This document shows positions 22,001 through 34,219 of a stretch of 64,000 bases of DNA, in pieces. Source of the DNA: Torreya grandis (Eukaryota; Streptophyta; Pinopsida; Cupressales; Taxaceae); the NCBI GenBank assembly GCA_037957365.1, contig JARHVA010000158.1, positions 1,391,501 to 1,455,500 of the forward strand. Reading direction: 5' to 3'. Below the pieces are notes generated by a model. That model made no database searches. It was not told where the DNA came from and was given only the letters and a program-made list of their open reading frames with translations. The number at the start of each line of letters is the position of its first letter. Positions within the stretch are counted from its first letter, which is position 1. The translations under genes and the position numbers were made by a program.

Positions 22001-22703
22001 CTACTCTACAACCTTTTGGTCTGCAAATTTCGACTTGCAAATTTATTTACAAATCCACAAAAATTCATTATATACCTAATAAAAAACGTGACAAAACTAT
22101 ATCTCCTTTTGTTGTGCCTTACGAATATTTGTCTTCAAATCGATTGCAAAATGTCTTAAAAATGGTGGCAAACACTCACAATGCAAAATCGTGATTCAAG
22201 AATACAGTGACTTTTTTCTTTGTCATTCTCTTGGTCTTCTCTTCCTAGTCTGCTCACGTTTTCCTTCACATCTGCCACAACATTCTTTTTGTGCCCTAAC
22301 ACGATCAAACACGCTTGTTTAGAAGCATCTCCTTCAAATCGTGATTGTCCTCCTGGTCATGAATGCACATTCCTTTGCCACAACTACATGTTCCTTCTTC
22401 TGCGGCTTTTTGTAACTCACACTTTTGGAAATCACCTTACAAACCCTCACATCTTCTAAAGGTCATGCCTTGCCTTCAACTTATGATCTACTTTTGGGGA
22501 AATCACGATTTGGTCTTGCCCTAGCAATCGACTCTGCCTCTACATGTCTTCAAATTGCATGCCCTAGCATGAGTTTTTGCTTTTACAAAACGAATTTGAA
22601 CCTATTCCTCTCTTTTCTGCAGTTCATACCCTTCTCATATGGCTTCCTTGAATGCTTGGTTGTCTTCTCCATTCATACCCAACTAGGGCTTTCTTGAATA
22701 CCT
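22001..22703 (-). other. Probable gag 5' part / leader of decayed copia, no intact frame
   Basis: This lies between recognisable capsid sequence and the PBS of the same element, where the gag N-terminus should be. No motif survives in any minus frame that I can recognise. The plus-strand open frames at 22220-22459 and 22425-22697 are without motifs. Confidence 0.4.
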
Positions 22704-22715
22704 ACTCTGATACCA
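22704..22715 (-). other. Primer-binding site of decayed copia
   Basis: The plus strand reads ACTCTGATACCA, i.e. TGGTATCAGAGT on minus, one mismatch from the tRNA-Met PBS. The LTR starts two bases later with TGTTGGTAAGG. Confidence 0.8.
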
Positions 22716-22716
22716 A

Positions 22717-22889
22717 TGTTGGTAAGGTTGAAAGGAAGAATAAGGAGAAAATGAAGGCACACAGCCCGCTAACAAACTCATGTATGTCCATCTTTTATTT
22801 GGAAGAAAGAAGTTACATATCAATTATGGAGGTTGATAACTGTTTGATAACAGTTAATAACTAACAATTAATTAATGGTAACTCAATAT
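22717..22889 (-). repeat. 5' LTR of decayed copia, interrupted by hAT
   Basis: It starts TGTTGGTAAGG beside the PBS. It runs to CTCAATAT at 22882-22889, where the hAT element is inserted; the LTR presumably continues at 40298. The far end is not fixed because no second LTR of this element is present. Confidence 0.6.
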
Positions 22890-22975
22890 CTACGTTATCG
22901 GATACGTCTATATGCCCCACCTAGTATGCGTGCGCTACGTTTGGATATGGATATGGGGGAGCGGGGAGGGGAACG

Positions 22976-23039
22976 CCATCCCTACACCCAGGGTATGCCC
23001 CAGTCCCTGTGGGTACGCCCACCCTGGGCGTAGGGATGG
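22976..23039. repeat. GC-rich hairpin in hAT subterminal region
   Basis: The left arm CCATCCCTACACCCAGGG (22976-22993) pairs with the right arm CCCTGGGCGTAGGGATGG (23022-23039), 17 of 18 positions, around a 28-base loop that itself has TGCCCCAG/CTGTGGG blocks. Such subterminal repeats can be transposase-binding sites in hAT elements; that role is inference here. Confidence 0.8.
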
Positions 23040-23359
23040 AGTACCTTCCAGAAAAAATCATTTTTTCTATTTTTTCCTCCTTATTTCGCTGGTCAAAGTC
23101 AAAATGTAGACTTCAAAAAACATTTTAAAGTGCATTTGCAACCCTAAAAGCATGAATCACACTCATTTTATCAAAAAGATAACAACACATTTACCTTTCA
23201 TTGCATTTTTACCTCCCATTGCATATGTGTTCACTCTTACTCATTTTTCTAGTTGAATAAGCTTGAAACTCCTTCCTTGTGTTAAATCCACGCCATTACA
23301 TCTACCTATTGACACCAAAGACCTTAAGAGCTTGCAACAAGGAGGATTCTTCATTCAAG

Positions 23360-23535
23360 GTAAGTTTTTTTCAATTTTGTAGGGTTTTAACTTTTTTTTG
23401 GAAGTTTTTTTTTCTAGTTTTTAAATTTAAATGTATGTAATTAGTTTTGATTTTTTTGTTTTCTTAATAAATTTTAAATATTCTTTCAAGAAATGCTAAA
23501 TATAACAATATTAATTAGTATTATAATTTTATCAG
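23360..23535 (+). other. Likely 5'UTR intron of hAT transposase gene
   Basis: The donor is TTCAAG|GTAAGTTTT and the acceptor TTTTATCAG|GTGTTATAG after a T-rich stretch. It lies just upstream of the transposase ATG at 23564. A leader intron is a common arrangement in plant transposon genes. Confidence 0.55.
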
Positions 23536-23563
23536 GTGTTATAGGGATTTCTGATTTGCCAAA

Positions 23564-24084
23564 ATGTCTACCAATGCAAGTGCTAGTTCAATGGGCCAAG
23601 GGTTACCCTCTAGAGCCAGTGCTGGAGCCCCTCTTTGGAAGTATGTGACATTGTTTAAACAACTACCGAGTGGAGGGTGTTTCCTTTGGCAATGTTCAGA
23701 ATGTAGTTGTCAATTCAAGAGCTCATATAAACGGGTGAAAGCCCATTTGTGTGCAATTCCAAGCGAAAGAATCAAAATTTGTGGTGGGCCAAGTATAAAT
23801 GGAAAACTAAGAAAGGGCTTGCCACATGCAAAGGTTCTTGCATACATCAAGGAGCAAGAAGAAGCAGATGCCCTTTTTGATAAGAGATATAACTATCCTT
23901 TGGGCAAGAAAGGATCGACTCCTATGGATATTGATCAATCTCGTTCTAGTATGGCTACCCCATCACAACCATTTCTTGCTACACCTGACATGGTCGTAAA
24001 GGAAGAGGATTCACCTCTTGCTCACAAGAGAACAAAAGATTCAAGCCCATTAGAAAGGTCATTCCAGAATGAGTCAAGGGACAG
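23564..24084 (+). pseudogene. hAT transposase N-terminus with BED zinc finger
   Basis: The frame starts MSTNASASSMGQGLPSRASA and shows APLWKYVTLFKQLPSGGCFL, WQCSECSCQFKSSYKRVKAH and LCAIPSERIKICGG. This is a BED-type finger: W at the start, C-x2-C, and H near the end of the stretch. A Ser/Pro-rich linker with KKGSTPMDIDQSRSS follows. The finger would bind transposon ends. The frame is intact until the gypsy insertion at 24085, after which the reading continues in LTR sequence to a stop at 24134-24136. The remainder of the protein resumes beyond 37989. Confidence 0.85.
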
Positions 24085-25287
24085 CGTATGTAATCGGAAT
24101 TGCATGGTGCGCATGAATAAATCTTGGATCGGATAAGATAGATCACACCTACACTTCCGATTGGGGCACACACTTGTTAAGCGGGAGCATGACCAATATG
24201 AGGATTCACTAGACCCAATTAGGGGATCACTTGTATCATCTGTCACAACACATCATGCTAGGCAGGGTTCCAAAACCTACAGTCTAACACAATCACACAA
24301 CCCTAAAAGAGTCCTATGGTTTCTATATTCACTTATTATAATAAACAAGAAAGTAAACTAATCTAGTGCTCACCAAAGCTTGTGGCACAAAGTGGGGCTC
24401 AGAACAAAACAACTAAACTAAACATGTATAAGAGACATATACTCACATCAATGTATATAGAATTCTAATACATGGAAGAGAAGAATACATACTGCATTAT
24501 CTATCTACTCTTACAAAGGAGAAATAAAGTTAGGAATACTTACCTTTGAAGACGAACTTGCCGAGTCTCAACCTCTCCCTTGGCCAATGGTGCTTCGTAA
24601 GAGATTGTTGTGGCTTGTAAGGACAACCAAGATAAATCATCTCTAGGCTACACAATCTACCTAAGCATCCAAAAGACTTCTCCACAAGACAAGATCGGAG
24701 CTCCAAAAGAAAATATTGAACCCTAAAGCTTTATTCCTCAAGTAGAGTGGTCAATAAGTAGATGTTCGTTCACACTTCTTCGCTTAATTCAACTCTCTTA
24801 TTACATTGTAAGGAATGCCCTATATATATAGTAGTATCTCACCCTAAAGACTCTCAGACATGTCGGTTGTGCTAGGTCAACCTAGCACATTATCGGGCAA
24901 GGGCCTAAAGTCCGTGCTAGGTCGGTCGGGATGCAAAGCAACAAGGAAATGCAAAGTATCCCTAGAATAAGCTAGGTCAATCAAGTCGACCTAGCTTACT
25001 GAACATGTCAAAAGGGAAACAAGGTAAGAAATGAGGGATAAGACATGACAAATGGTGGGAATAGATAGGAAAGAGATAAATAAGCTTAGGGTTCAAGGTT
25101 TTAGGAGACAAGAGTGTAGATAGCAAGTGGCAAAAGGAGCAACAATCTTACAAAGCACCAATGGTCTACCCACCCCTTTCTCGGTGCACTCCTTAAGGCA
25201 TGCACTCAGATATTGAGACTCAGTAGGTTCCTACAAGATACGAAGTGTTAGTAATCAAGAAAAGTGTGAAGATATTATGTGTATACA
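24085..25287 (-). repeat. Left (3') LTR of Tat-like element
   Basis: It aligns over its length with 36739-37989, sharing for example GGATCGGATAAGATAGATCA, CACACTTGTTAAGC and TTGTGGCTTGTAAGGACAAC. It ends GTGTATACA, followed by CTGGGGCATA on minus, a short PPT-like stretch. It holds shortened versions of the CTAGGTCGACC palindrome at 24871-24888 and 24971-24997. Its first base appears mutated (C for T). Confidence 0.9.
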
Positions 25288-26505
25288 TATGCCCCAGACG
25301 AAGCTCATCACGCGTCACGTAAGTGCAACACATGATGGTGCTTCGAGATAGAACATAATGACACATAACGTTGATGCTAAGTAAAGTGCAGTAAGAAGCA
25401 AACAAGATAAATGAAAGGACAAAATTGAAAAACACATACCTTTAACTTACTTTAGTGCTGGAGAAGACTGGAAGAAAATGAAGGTGTCCAATGTAAAGCA
25501 CACTAGGCGAACTTGTAGAAGTTAGTGCAAAAATAGCCAAAAATCGAAATTTTTGGAATATAGGCATATAATAGTGGAAAAGAATCTCTACGACATCACG
25601 AATCTAACACATTTTACGGTTTGCAAAACGGATGAATAGAAACAAAGATATGAGAAAAAGAAGGAATCTGAAGGAAAACAAATGAAGAATTTGAGTTGCT
25701 AAAAAGTAGTTTTAAAAATGACAAAGAATTTATTTTGTTATTTTGCATTGTAAGAGCAGAAAAAGAGCTCTGGAGAGAAAACAAGCTAGAATGGCGAGAG
25801 AACAACATGCTAGACAAGAGGGAGTTCCAGGAGCGAGAGCGGGTGCACTACAAGAATGCATATAAGAATCTCAAACCAGATTTTGAAATTTGAAATGAAT
25901 TAAGTGAATTTTGATAGAATTTAATTTTAAGCATTTATATATGATAAAAATGAACAAAATTAGATTCCGAAGGAAATGGGTTGGAAGGAATTAGGGAAAA
26001 AGCCAGAAAAAGACAAGTTTTTCGCAAAATGTGCTAGGACGGCACACTAAAACTGACTACGTCGACCAAATCGATCTAGTAGAGTAAATCAGGCTAAAAT
26101 CCATGTGGTCGACCTAGAGGGTATAGGTCAACCTAGCACATTCTGGAAGCCAAAAACCTAATGCGGGGTATCCAATTGGTCAATAAGGGCCAAAATGGAA
26201 ACTTAGCACCAGAGAATGGAGGATAAGAAAAATAAGAAATGTAGAGAAAAATAGGAAAAAATTTGGTCAAAGTAGGGTGATCATGGAACTAGAGAAAGCA
26301 CGGAAAAGCATGCAGAAAGCCTAAAGAGAGCTAGAATGGTCCGAAATGACCAAAGAAGGGCAAGGGGGACCAAAATAGGCTAAAATAGATAAGAAATGAA
26401 TAAATTATGCTTGTTTATGATTAGAAATAGAATGTATAAAGAATGTATTGTGATTATACATGACATGGAGGAACTAATATATCCTTTGTTGTTTCTTGAT
26501 TGTAG
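25288..26505. other. Region between 3' LTR and mobile-domain gene
   Basis: A-rich non-coding sequence holding two more GTCGACC palindrome modules (about 26057-26082 and 26105-26139). It may contain the promoter and first exon of the plus-strand mobile-domain gene, since the first recognised exon starts after a splice acceptor. The short frame 25696-25893 is Lys/Glu-rich and unassigned. Confidence 0.45.
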
Positions 26506-28489
26506 AGACGACGGTTTTGGGGATTGCTAGACGTCTCTTGTCTACTAGACTTGTTGGAGAGATTGACAGACAAAGATAGGCTAGACTGATATCCATAGGT
26601 CTAGGAGGTATAGCAGATATGTGTAGGATACCCCTGAGTGCAGACCTATTATTCATGTTCCTTGGTTGTTGGGAACAGTTGACTAACACCTTCAGATGGG
26701 AGGTGGATAGGGATGTGATAGAGGTGGCCATCACACTAGAGGATGTCCATGCCATCCTTGGGCTACCTATGGTAGGAGCACCAGTGACCACAGGGATACC
26801 AGATAGCAGAGAGGAGAGGAGAGCCTTAGCCATGTGGGCTACAAGCTCAAAGACGATATTACCAGGGTGGAGAGTGAGCATGGATGATGTTTATGTATCT
26901 CAGATTCCAAATCTTCAAAAGGCAGTGATAAGCTTTGTGACACAGCGGGTGCTCTATCACAAGTCGAATGGCAAGGTACCACTATACATGGTAGCCTTGA
27001 GTACGATGATGCTGGAGGAGGGGGTTCTATACGATCTAGGCTCTACCATCTGCGTCCAGCTCGTGCATGATCTATATGAAATGTTAGTTAGAGGGCAGAA
27101 AACTATGGGACCAATCATACTGTTGACAGCATGGATATATGAGAGATTTCCTATGTATCGGCCAGCTGGGTTGCCCCATGCGGTCGACGATAGGTCACCT
27201 CAAGTGAGGAGATGGAGAGAGGACCAGGTAATGCGGGTTGTGCCAGCACTACGGACGGTGAGACGCACCGACATAGTATGGCAACCATATGAGCAGCTAG
27301 CGACTACCTGGGAGAGTTGGCACACAGTTGGACCAGCGCTAAAGAGAGAGGTGATAAGACACTATACATGGTGGAGAGAGCCACATCCGGTGGCATGGGT
27401 GCCAGGACAGATGGATCTACCTCATCCAGTGACACCAATACTCATGCCCGAGCAGTAGACTCGGCATTTGAGGGAGCAGTGAGGGAAGAGGGGATTCAGA
27501 CCATTGATAGTGAGGCCGACACTGCAGCCACATCGAGAGTGACCATGGACTGGTCTGGCACGACGAGGGGCAAAGCAGGAGGCAGAGGCAGTGATACCAG
27601 ATGTACCACCACCAGCTCCACAAAGAGACGAGTTGCGGCCACCAAGGACATGGCATCGACGAAGGCAAGAGCAGAGAGCGAAGACCATCATCATCCTTGG
27701 CAAGTCGGTAGAGGAGCCAGAGGAGACACAGATGAGTGAGAGACTGCTCAGGCACAGCCTGAGATGGACACGAGCCATGACAGTCGAGTTCGAGCTGAGG
27801 AGGCGATCTACAGAGGAGGTACTAGGAGGTCGCGCAGACGAGGAGACTGTGCTAAGCGGTCACGTGGATGGCGAGACCATAATAGCCGAGACACAGATAG
27901 GTAAGAAAAATATGATTAATTTATTGCTTAAACTTTGATTTAAAAGATAGATAGATAAATAGATATTGTGATATATGACAATGATCTAATATCCATCTGG
28001 TGTGATTTTGTAGGTGTACCTGAGGATGAGAAGAGATGGGAGTCCTTGGTTAGGGGAGCACTCCATGATGTCCTAAATGAGACTCTACAACCATATGACC
28101 CCATGTCACTGGAGGATCTGAATGTACCATCTGCCCCAGCTGAGGCGAGTTGGTTTAGACTAGCAGGAGAGGCCGCGAGGCAAATACGGATGCAGAGAGA
28201 GAGGGCACAGCCACCAGTAGAAATGGGTGCAGGGGAGAGGCAGGCCTGGCAGGCCCTAGTTAATGAGAGAGCTGTGCATCTAGAGACAGTGATAGGTGAT
28301 GCAGACATATATAGCGATGCAGACCCAGCTGACATAGGCACATGCAGCAACCCAAACCAATTTGGTATAGGCATAGGTGCAAATAACACGTCTACAGGGA
28401 CAGGTAGAGGGATTGAGATCTCGGACTACCTCATTACAGCGCACCGTTCGAAGGAGTCAGACCAAGGCCTCAGCAGGCAGCATGGCTAG
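26506..28489 (+). pseudogene. Plant mobile domain (PMD) gene carried by retrotransposon
   Basis: After an acceptor (CTTGATTGTAG), the frame reads GIARRLLSTRLVGEIDRQR, an in-frame TAG at 26577-26579, then LLFMFLGCWEQLTNTFRWEV and VAITLEDVHAILGLPMVGAP. The latter is the hallmark of the plant mobile domain (MAIN/MAIL1 and transposon relatives). The domain runs to about 27440. The tail is shifted in frame at 27456-27590, then the original frame returns. An intron at 27901-28013 (AG|GTAAGA ... TTTTGTAG|GT) joins in phase to VPEDEKRWESLVRG and ends at 28489. One stop and the frame breaks suggest a pseudogene. It is antisense to gag. Confidence 0.8.
27901..28013 (+). other. Intron in PMD gene
   Basis: The donor ACAGATAG|GTAAGAAAAA and acceptor GTGTGATTTTGTAG|GTGTACC are strong. 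The codon split (G|GT) restores the same frame in both exons, giving ...AETQIG-VPEDEKRW.... The 113-bp AT-rich length is normal for a plant intron. Confidence 0.8.
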
Positions 28490-30931
28490 GCCATGAGATA
28501 GACAGGATGGAGCCCAGCCCTAGAGCTAGAGCATTGCTTATGGTTGTATATGTTGTATCAAACTCTTGAGATATATATGATGTATCATTTTGGCTTACTA
28601 ATGTGATTGTGTATGTGGTCACCATGGATATATTGTTATCATTTTGTTGGTTGTGTATGTGGATGCTTTGGATATATTTCTTTCTAGCACATGTATTTAG
28701 CTTTGTTGTATATGCTATAGGAAATATATGCGATGTGGTTTCTTTTCTAGCATTATGAGAAACACATGCATGGTTTTAAAAAAAAAGGCAAAAAGACGTG
28801 AAAAAATATAATCAATCAAAAATGCACTACACATTAATTCAAGCTGGGAAATGTGTAATAACATGAAAAATGACTAAGTATAAAGAACCAAAAAAAATGG
28901 CAAACAAGATACTAAAAAGGGGATTTGTTTTCAAACTAAAGATGAAAGATTTTTGCACCAAACTAAAACAAGTAAAATCATACTATATCACGTTGGAAAG
29001 TATGAAAAACAAAGTAATAAAATGGAAGGTATACAAAAGGTCACACAAGGTAAGAAAATGAAAAACAAATGAAAAGTCAATGAAAATTTGGTCTTAAATT
29101 TATCACACTAATTCAAGCTGAGAAGTATGACAAAATTCAAGAAATGTTTGAAATCTTACATGCACTCGAAAAATAAGAAAATAAAAGGCGAAAGAAAAAT
29201 GAAGCATAAAACATACTAGTTCAAGCTGGGAAGCATGTCAAACGACGTGTAATTTCATAATCAATCGAATCATATCTCAAACTTGACACATGTAATTTGA
29301 TGGTGACTTGATTGTTGGAAAACTTTGTGAGAGTTGGGTCCTATCCGTGGTCTTACACTGCAACTCAACAAATAGAAAAAAACATGGGGTGGAATAAGCA
29401 TGAACAACCAAGTACACGGGGAATAAAGGTAATAGGATAAAACACTCATAAATGAAAAACCCAAAAGGATGCCAAAATAGCATTGGCAAGCGAAATAATA
29501 ATACTAGATTGAAATGCAAAAGGGATGGTAATTTTGTGAGGAATTGTCGGATCCTATCCGCCATTTTATGTTGCAACTCACAAAAGAAAAACCCAAGGGG
29601 TGAGATCAGATGCAAGACAATATTTCTCAAGAGGACATATGAGGAAAGGGAATGAAAAAGGGAGTGTAAAAAGCAAAGACTTAGCCGTCTTAAGAGAAGA
29701 CCTTAGGACATAAGAGGCATACTAAGAACATGAGAAGACACTAAGTGACTAGTGGTCGTCTATGTATAAAGGAAACCTATTCCCTATAGACACAAAGCTT
29801 TGTAGGCAGATAAGTGTGCTACTAAGATTAGTTCATGAAGGTAGATTGGTACAATGAAAAAGTAAAATGGCCCTACCTCCCCACAACGTGTTCTTCACTC
29901 CTCATGACCCCTTACAGAGTCGTCGGTCTACTACAAAGATTGGGTACTTACGTGAGAAAGTAGGTAGCACTAGAAGACTTTTTTGAATTCCCCTATTCTA
30001 ATCTACTAGTCTACCGCACCCCAAAGGACTTTGACTCTATGTGAAGCCGACTGTGGAGTTTGAGCTTCGATTGGAGATAAGAGATGTGCTTGAAATCACA
30101 TCTTTTAGTGTGATTTGACTTTTAAGAATATTGCATATTTTTGTCTTTTGTTTAAATGATTTGGCTTTTAACTTTCTTTTGAAGGCTTTTTTTTTTTTTT
30201 TTTAATTCCTCCTCCATACAGATTTGGAATGACCAACCATGAGAGAGATAGTGATACACACGAATGAGTTGTAGGCTAAGGCTAAAGGAAGCTAAGTAAC
30301 CAAAGACAAAAGACTGACTAGGACACTTAGGCTTGACAATGAACAAATATGTGATCTCAAATCTCAACCGTGCATATGCTTAGTTTGCGGAAAAAGGAAG
30401 AAAGGAAAAGGGAAATCCACAGGTGGACCGGTAAGAGGAAATAGTAATGAGAAAGACTGTTTGCTAACTGATCACATGGTAAAAGGAGACAATAACCAAA
30501 GGGAACAGGGTAAATACAACCAAGTCACCATGACAATTATCTTCGAAAAGCAAGGATAAGAAAACAAACAATCATGAAGATACAAGACAATTACAAGCTA
30601 AATATGGTGATTTTGTGAGGATCTGTCGAGTCCTATCTGCAGTCTTACAAAGCAACTCACAAAAGAAATATCCAAGGGATGTAATGAGAAGACAAGAGAA
30701 ATGTAAAGCAATGATAAGGAAGAACAAACATATGCGAAAAAAAGATAGAATATAAAATTAACAAAAAATATAGTACAACAAAGAAGATAATGATATAAGA
30801 TACGCAAGAATTTGACACAGTGTCAAATGATATAATCAGATATAGAAAAAGAAATAAAGATGGCGCACACGTCCAATCTAAATAAAAATGTAAAAGTACC
30901 ATGCATGTGCTCATAAATACTGGTAAATCTG
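28490..30931. other. Non-coding interior of Tat-like element with dispersed short repeats
   Basis: There is no pol-like frame here, although this is where RT and integrase would be expected. Three copies of a ~70-base motif (29321-29392, 29529-29601, 30607-30680) share TTTTGTGAG, TCCTATCC, GCAACTCA and CAAGGGGT-type blocks. Three copies of TTCAAGCTGGGAA (28837, 29112, 29219) also occur. These direct repeats are unexplained. Confidence 0.6.
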
Positions 30932-32281
30932 TCAACACACATTATCCAAGACATCGGATAAATCTCTATGAAGTTGGGTATGAACTGCTGCTAATGTGTC
31001 GTCAATCTTTGCGGAATACTGGGAAAATACTTCTTTTCTAATCTCCTCAATTGAAAAAGTAGGAATACTCATTGAATCATGCTGAGAAGGGAAATCGGGC
31101 AAAGGATGATCAGAAGAATGTGTGGGAACGGGATCTACGGGAGGAGTCACCGGTGGAGAAGGATCCATAGGTGGAGGGTCCACGGGTGGAGAAGGATCCA
31201 CAGGTGGAGGGTCCACGGGTGGAGAAGGAACCACAGGTGTAACTATGGAAGAAGAAGGGGGAACCTTCTTGCGAGAACGACTTGTGGGAGGAATAGTAGC
31301 TGGTCCAAGGATAGCTATAAGATGATCCTTAAGATGCTGCTAAAGGATACGACAACGATCAGTATGATGTGTGCCGCATTGGTGCCATATACAATACCTC
31401 TCACCATACTTAGGTATATAGTCAGGAAGAATTTTGGGAGGTATGGTAGTGTCTATGGATGGGGAAGGACGCAAGGTATCAATATATTGTCGCAACTTAC
31501 GACAATGGGTAAAAGAATGAGTATATGTCCCATGAAAGCAACAGATATGCTTGTGAGTGTGTTTAGGAGGAACACTCACAGGAGAAGGTGTAATAAGTGT
31601 GGAAGAAGAGGGAGATGACTCATCGCCCCATTTGGTGGGCAAAGGATCCATTTTAGGCAAAAGAAGCAAACCATCACCAAGAGGAGGTGATGATGGAGAA
31701 GGAATGGAACTAGTGTTAACAGGAAGAGAACTAGTGAAAGAAGCAAGAGTAGACTCACCAACAGTGGAAGAAGCAATAATAACTAGTTCTAACACAGGTT
31801 CCACTGTGGGAGAAGCAGGATCAACAAAAGGTCTAAGAAGGGCAGCACTAACCTCAAGAGTAAACCAATGACGGGAATCAGGGAACCTAGAAAAACAGTA
31901 AGGGCCAGTCATAGCATGATCCATGAGCATAGTCCTACGGGGCTCCTCAGAAACTGGAGGTGTCGGTGCCATCTCTACTCTACGATAAAGAGGAAAAATA
32001 CAAGAATCAGGAACTACAAAAACCGGAACACGAGAGGATGCATGAAAAGACTCAAATAAAGAAGAACGATAATGCACAATATCGACATTACGAGCTTGGA
32101 CAAGACCGCCTAATAAAGGATCATCTAAGAAATAACCATCATCATAATCAGGGGAATGAAGATCAATGACACAAGTCGGAATAACTTTGTCATCAGAAAA
32201 AGCATGGTGAATCATATGGCGAGTCTTGATTAAGACTACAGGAATGTCATCGCAAGGAGGTTTTCGAGAATGAGGTTGCAA
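30932..32281 (-). pseudogene. Proline-rich frame with two CxxH...HxxxC knuckles
   Basis: The frame is open from 32281 to 30932 on minus except for one in-frame stop near 31340. It has two related zinc-knuckle-like motifs, CCFHGTYTHSFTHC and CIWHQCGTHHTDRC, each followed by a basic leucine stretch. A tandem PPVDPSPPVDPPPMDP-type repeat (about 31140-31234 in coordinates) and a C-terminal amphipathic segment follow. It lies downstream of the protease-like region on the same strand, where RT would normally start. The function is not recognised. The knuckle spacing resembles the one in the upstream gag, suggesting a duplicated nucleic-acid-binding module. Confidence 0.55.
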
Positions 32282-32390
32282 GGAAGCAGGAAGTTGAGAG
32301 ATGAGATGAGGCGTGAGATCGGAATTTTTGATCTTCAGATTAATCTCATTAGGTTCATCATCATCGGATTCTAAAAGGTTGGGAGGAATA

Positions 32391-34173
32391 TTACCAATAA
32401 GCTCGGGATGCCCATTGTATCCTCTTGTTGAGTTGACAGGAAAATTTAGACACTACGACACAAAATAGAACGCTAGGTAAAGGCTCAAGAGTGGGAATCT
32501 TAAAGACACCATGATCTTGGAATTGTTCAAAATTCCAAGAGTTAGTATCTCCTTGAATCCTATAAATGGCTCCATTATGAGGGAATTTAACGCATTGGCA
32601 GGTGGAAGAGGTGATAGCTTGCATACGATGAATCCATGGCCTACCAAGCAAGATGTTATAAGAAAGAGGAAAGTTAAAGATCATCACCTTCACACGAATG
32701 GTGACAGGTGGGACAGTAATGGGAAGCCACACACCCAAGAGGAGGCATTTGCCTTCTATCATATCCTTGGCACGTGCTACGTGTGGACTTAAGATTTCAT
32801 TCGGAATATCCAAGGGTTTTAATGAAATCAAGAGAAGCAACACAAGTGCCAAAACCCTTGTCAATCAAAGCATGCTTAACTTGAATATCACCGATTTGGA
32901 TGCTAATAAACAGAGGAGGATCATCTGAACGAAGCAGAATCTCATCAGGAATCATAGATGTGATGGGAAATTTTAATGAAAGAGAAGTGTCGATAGTTTC
33001 ATCAACATTGATGGACATCTTTTTACATTGTTTCAAGATACTATCCTTGGAACTAGATAACGCTGCCTCTCGTCCCACCAAGGGAGAACGAGGGACATTC
33101 ATCTCAAATAATAGTTGCATAAGACGGATCCGATGACGGGGAGATGTCCTCATGAGTTCAAGAAATGGAATTTGAGAAGGGAGATTAGTGAGTTCCGCAA
33201 TAGGATCCCACTCATCATAATCCATGAGAAAGTTGTTAGATATAGGCGCGTGATGGTTAAGGAGGTCTTCGGAGGGAAGAGCCGAAGAGCATTGAAATTT
33301 GTGTTGATCTTGAGGAGTAGAAGAGGTGTTAACAAAAGGTTGATTAATATTGGAAGGAGAAGATGATGGAAGAGTGGTAGAAATAGCATGGGATGTGTTA
33401 TCCAAAGGAGAATCATAAGTTGGATCTTCATCAAAGGTTATAAGATCTTCTTGTCCCAACTCATTTAAATGAGTTGGAGAAGAATCTTGGATAACACGGT
33501 ATGCTTGAGAAGGAGACGGGTTGTAGATAGGTTGATAATCGATGAAAGTCACTACTCTTCGCATATTAGTCATGCTAACCACATTTTCTTCGGAAATTGG
33601 TTCCGCATGACTTTCTACATTATTGGTGGAAGAGATGGGCTTGCCTTGGTTTTCTTGAATTGGTTGATGATTAAGTTGATGATTAGGTAAAGGATCCTTA
33701 TAAATAGCTAAATGAGCGTTTGCTTGATTCAAGGCTTGAGCTTTATCATGAGTTTTGTATTCTTTAAATGCATGTTCATAAGCTTGTTGACATTGGCGCT
33801 TGATAGAATCATAGTCAAAATTAGGTCCAAGAAGAAAGTCCATAGCTAAATTACGAAGCTGTCTACAGATCTCATGAGAATGACCCCAACTAGCATGAAA
33901 CCAACAATACTTGCTAGGATCATACCAAGTTTTCATAGGATGAGTAGGGTCAATTTCACGAGGAAGAGGCCTAGGTAGACGTTTAAGCAATTCAGCTAAG
34001 GAAAGAGGTTTATGACTATTAATGTTATTTGTTGAGAAATGAGGATTAGTAAATTGTTGAGAAGGGGAAGCTGGTTCTAAAGAAGGGGTAAGAACAGCAA
34101 TTTGAACATGGTGAATGGTATCATATGAATCAAAAACACCATCCCTAGTAACATTGTGATTTTTGTTTTTCAA
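32391..34173 (-). pseudogene. Gag C-terminus and aspartic protease of Tat-like element
   Basis: The frame 32797-34173 has LSLAELLKRLPRPLPREIDP, the knuckle-like YCWFHASWGHSHEICRQL (C-x2-H...H-x3-C), and a long low-complexity Ser/Asn/Pro linker. The protease start is FISIQIGDIQVKHALIDKGF. The active-site D-S-G is D-K-G here. It continues after a frame break at 32391-32864 with MIFNFPLSYNILLGRPWIHR then MQAITSSTCQCVKFP, which matches the PLSYN-ILGRPW signature of Tat/Athila-type proteases. The enzyme would process gag-pol. Confidence 0.75.
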
Positions 34174-34219
34174 TAATATACGAGAACCCGTGGAAGGTTG
34201 GGGTGGCTCAAATTGACAT

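Noticed and set aside
27417..28389. Minus-strand frames opposite the PMD gene
   Set aside because: They are shadows of the coding strand; the plus strand has the mobile-domain motif and a phase-matched intron.
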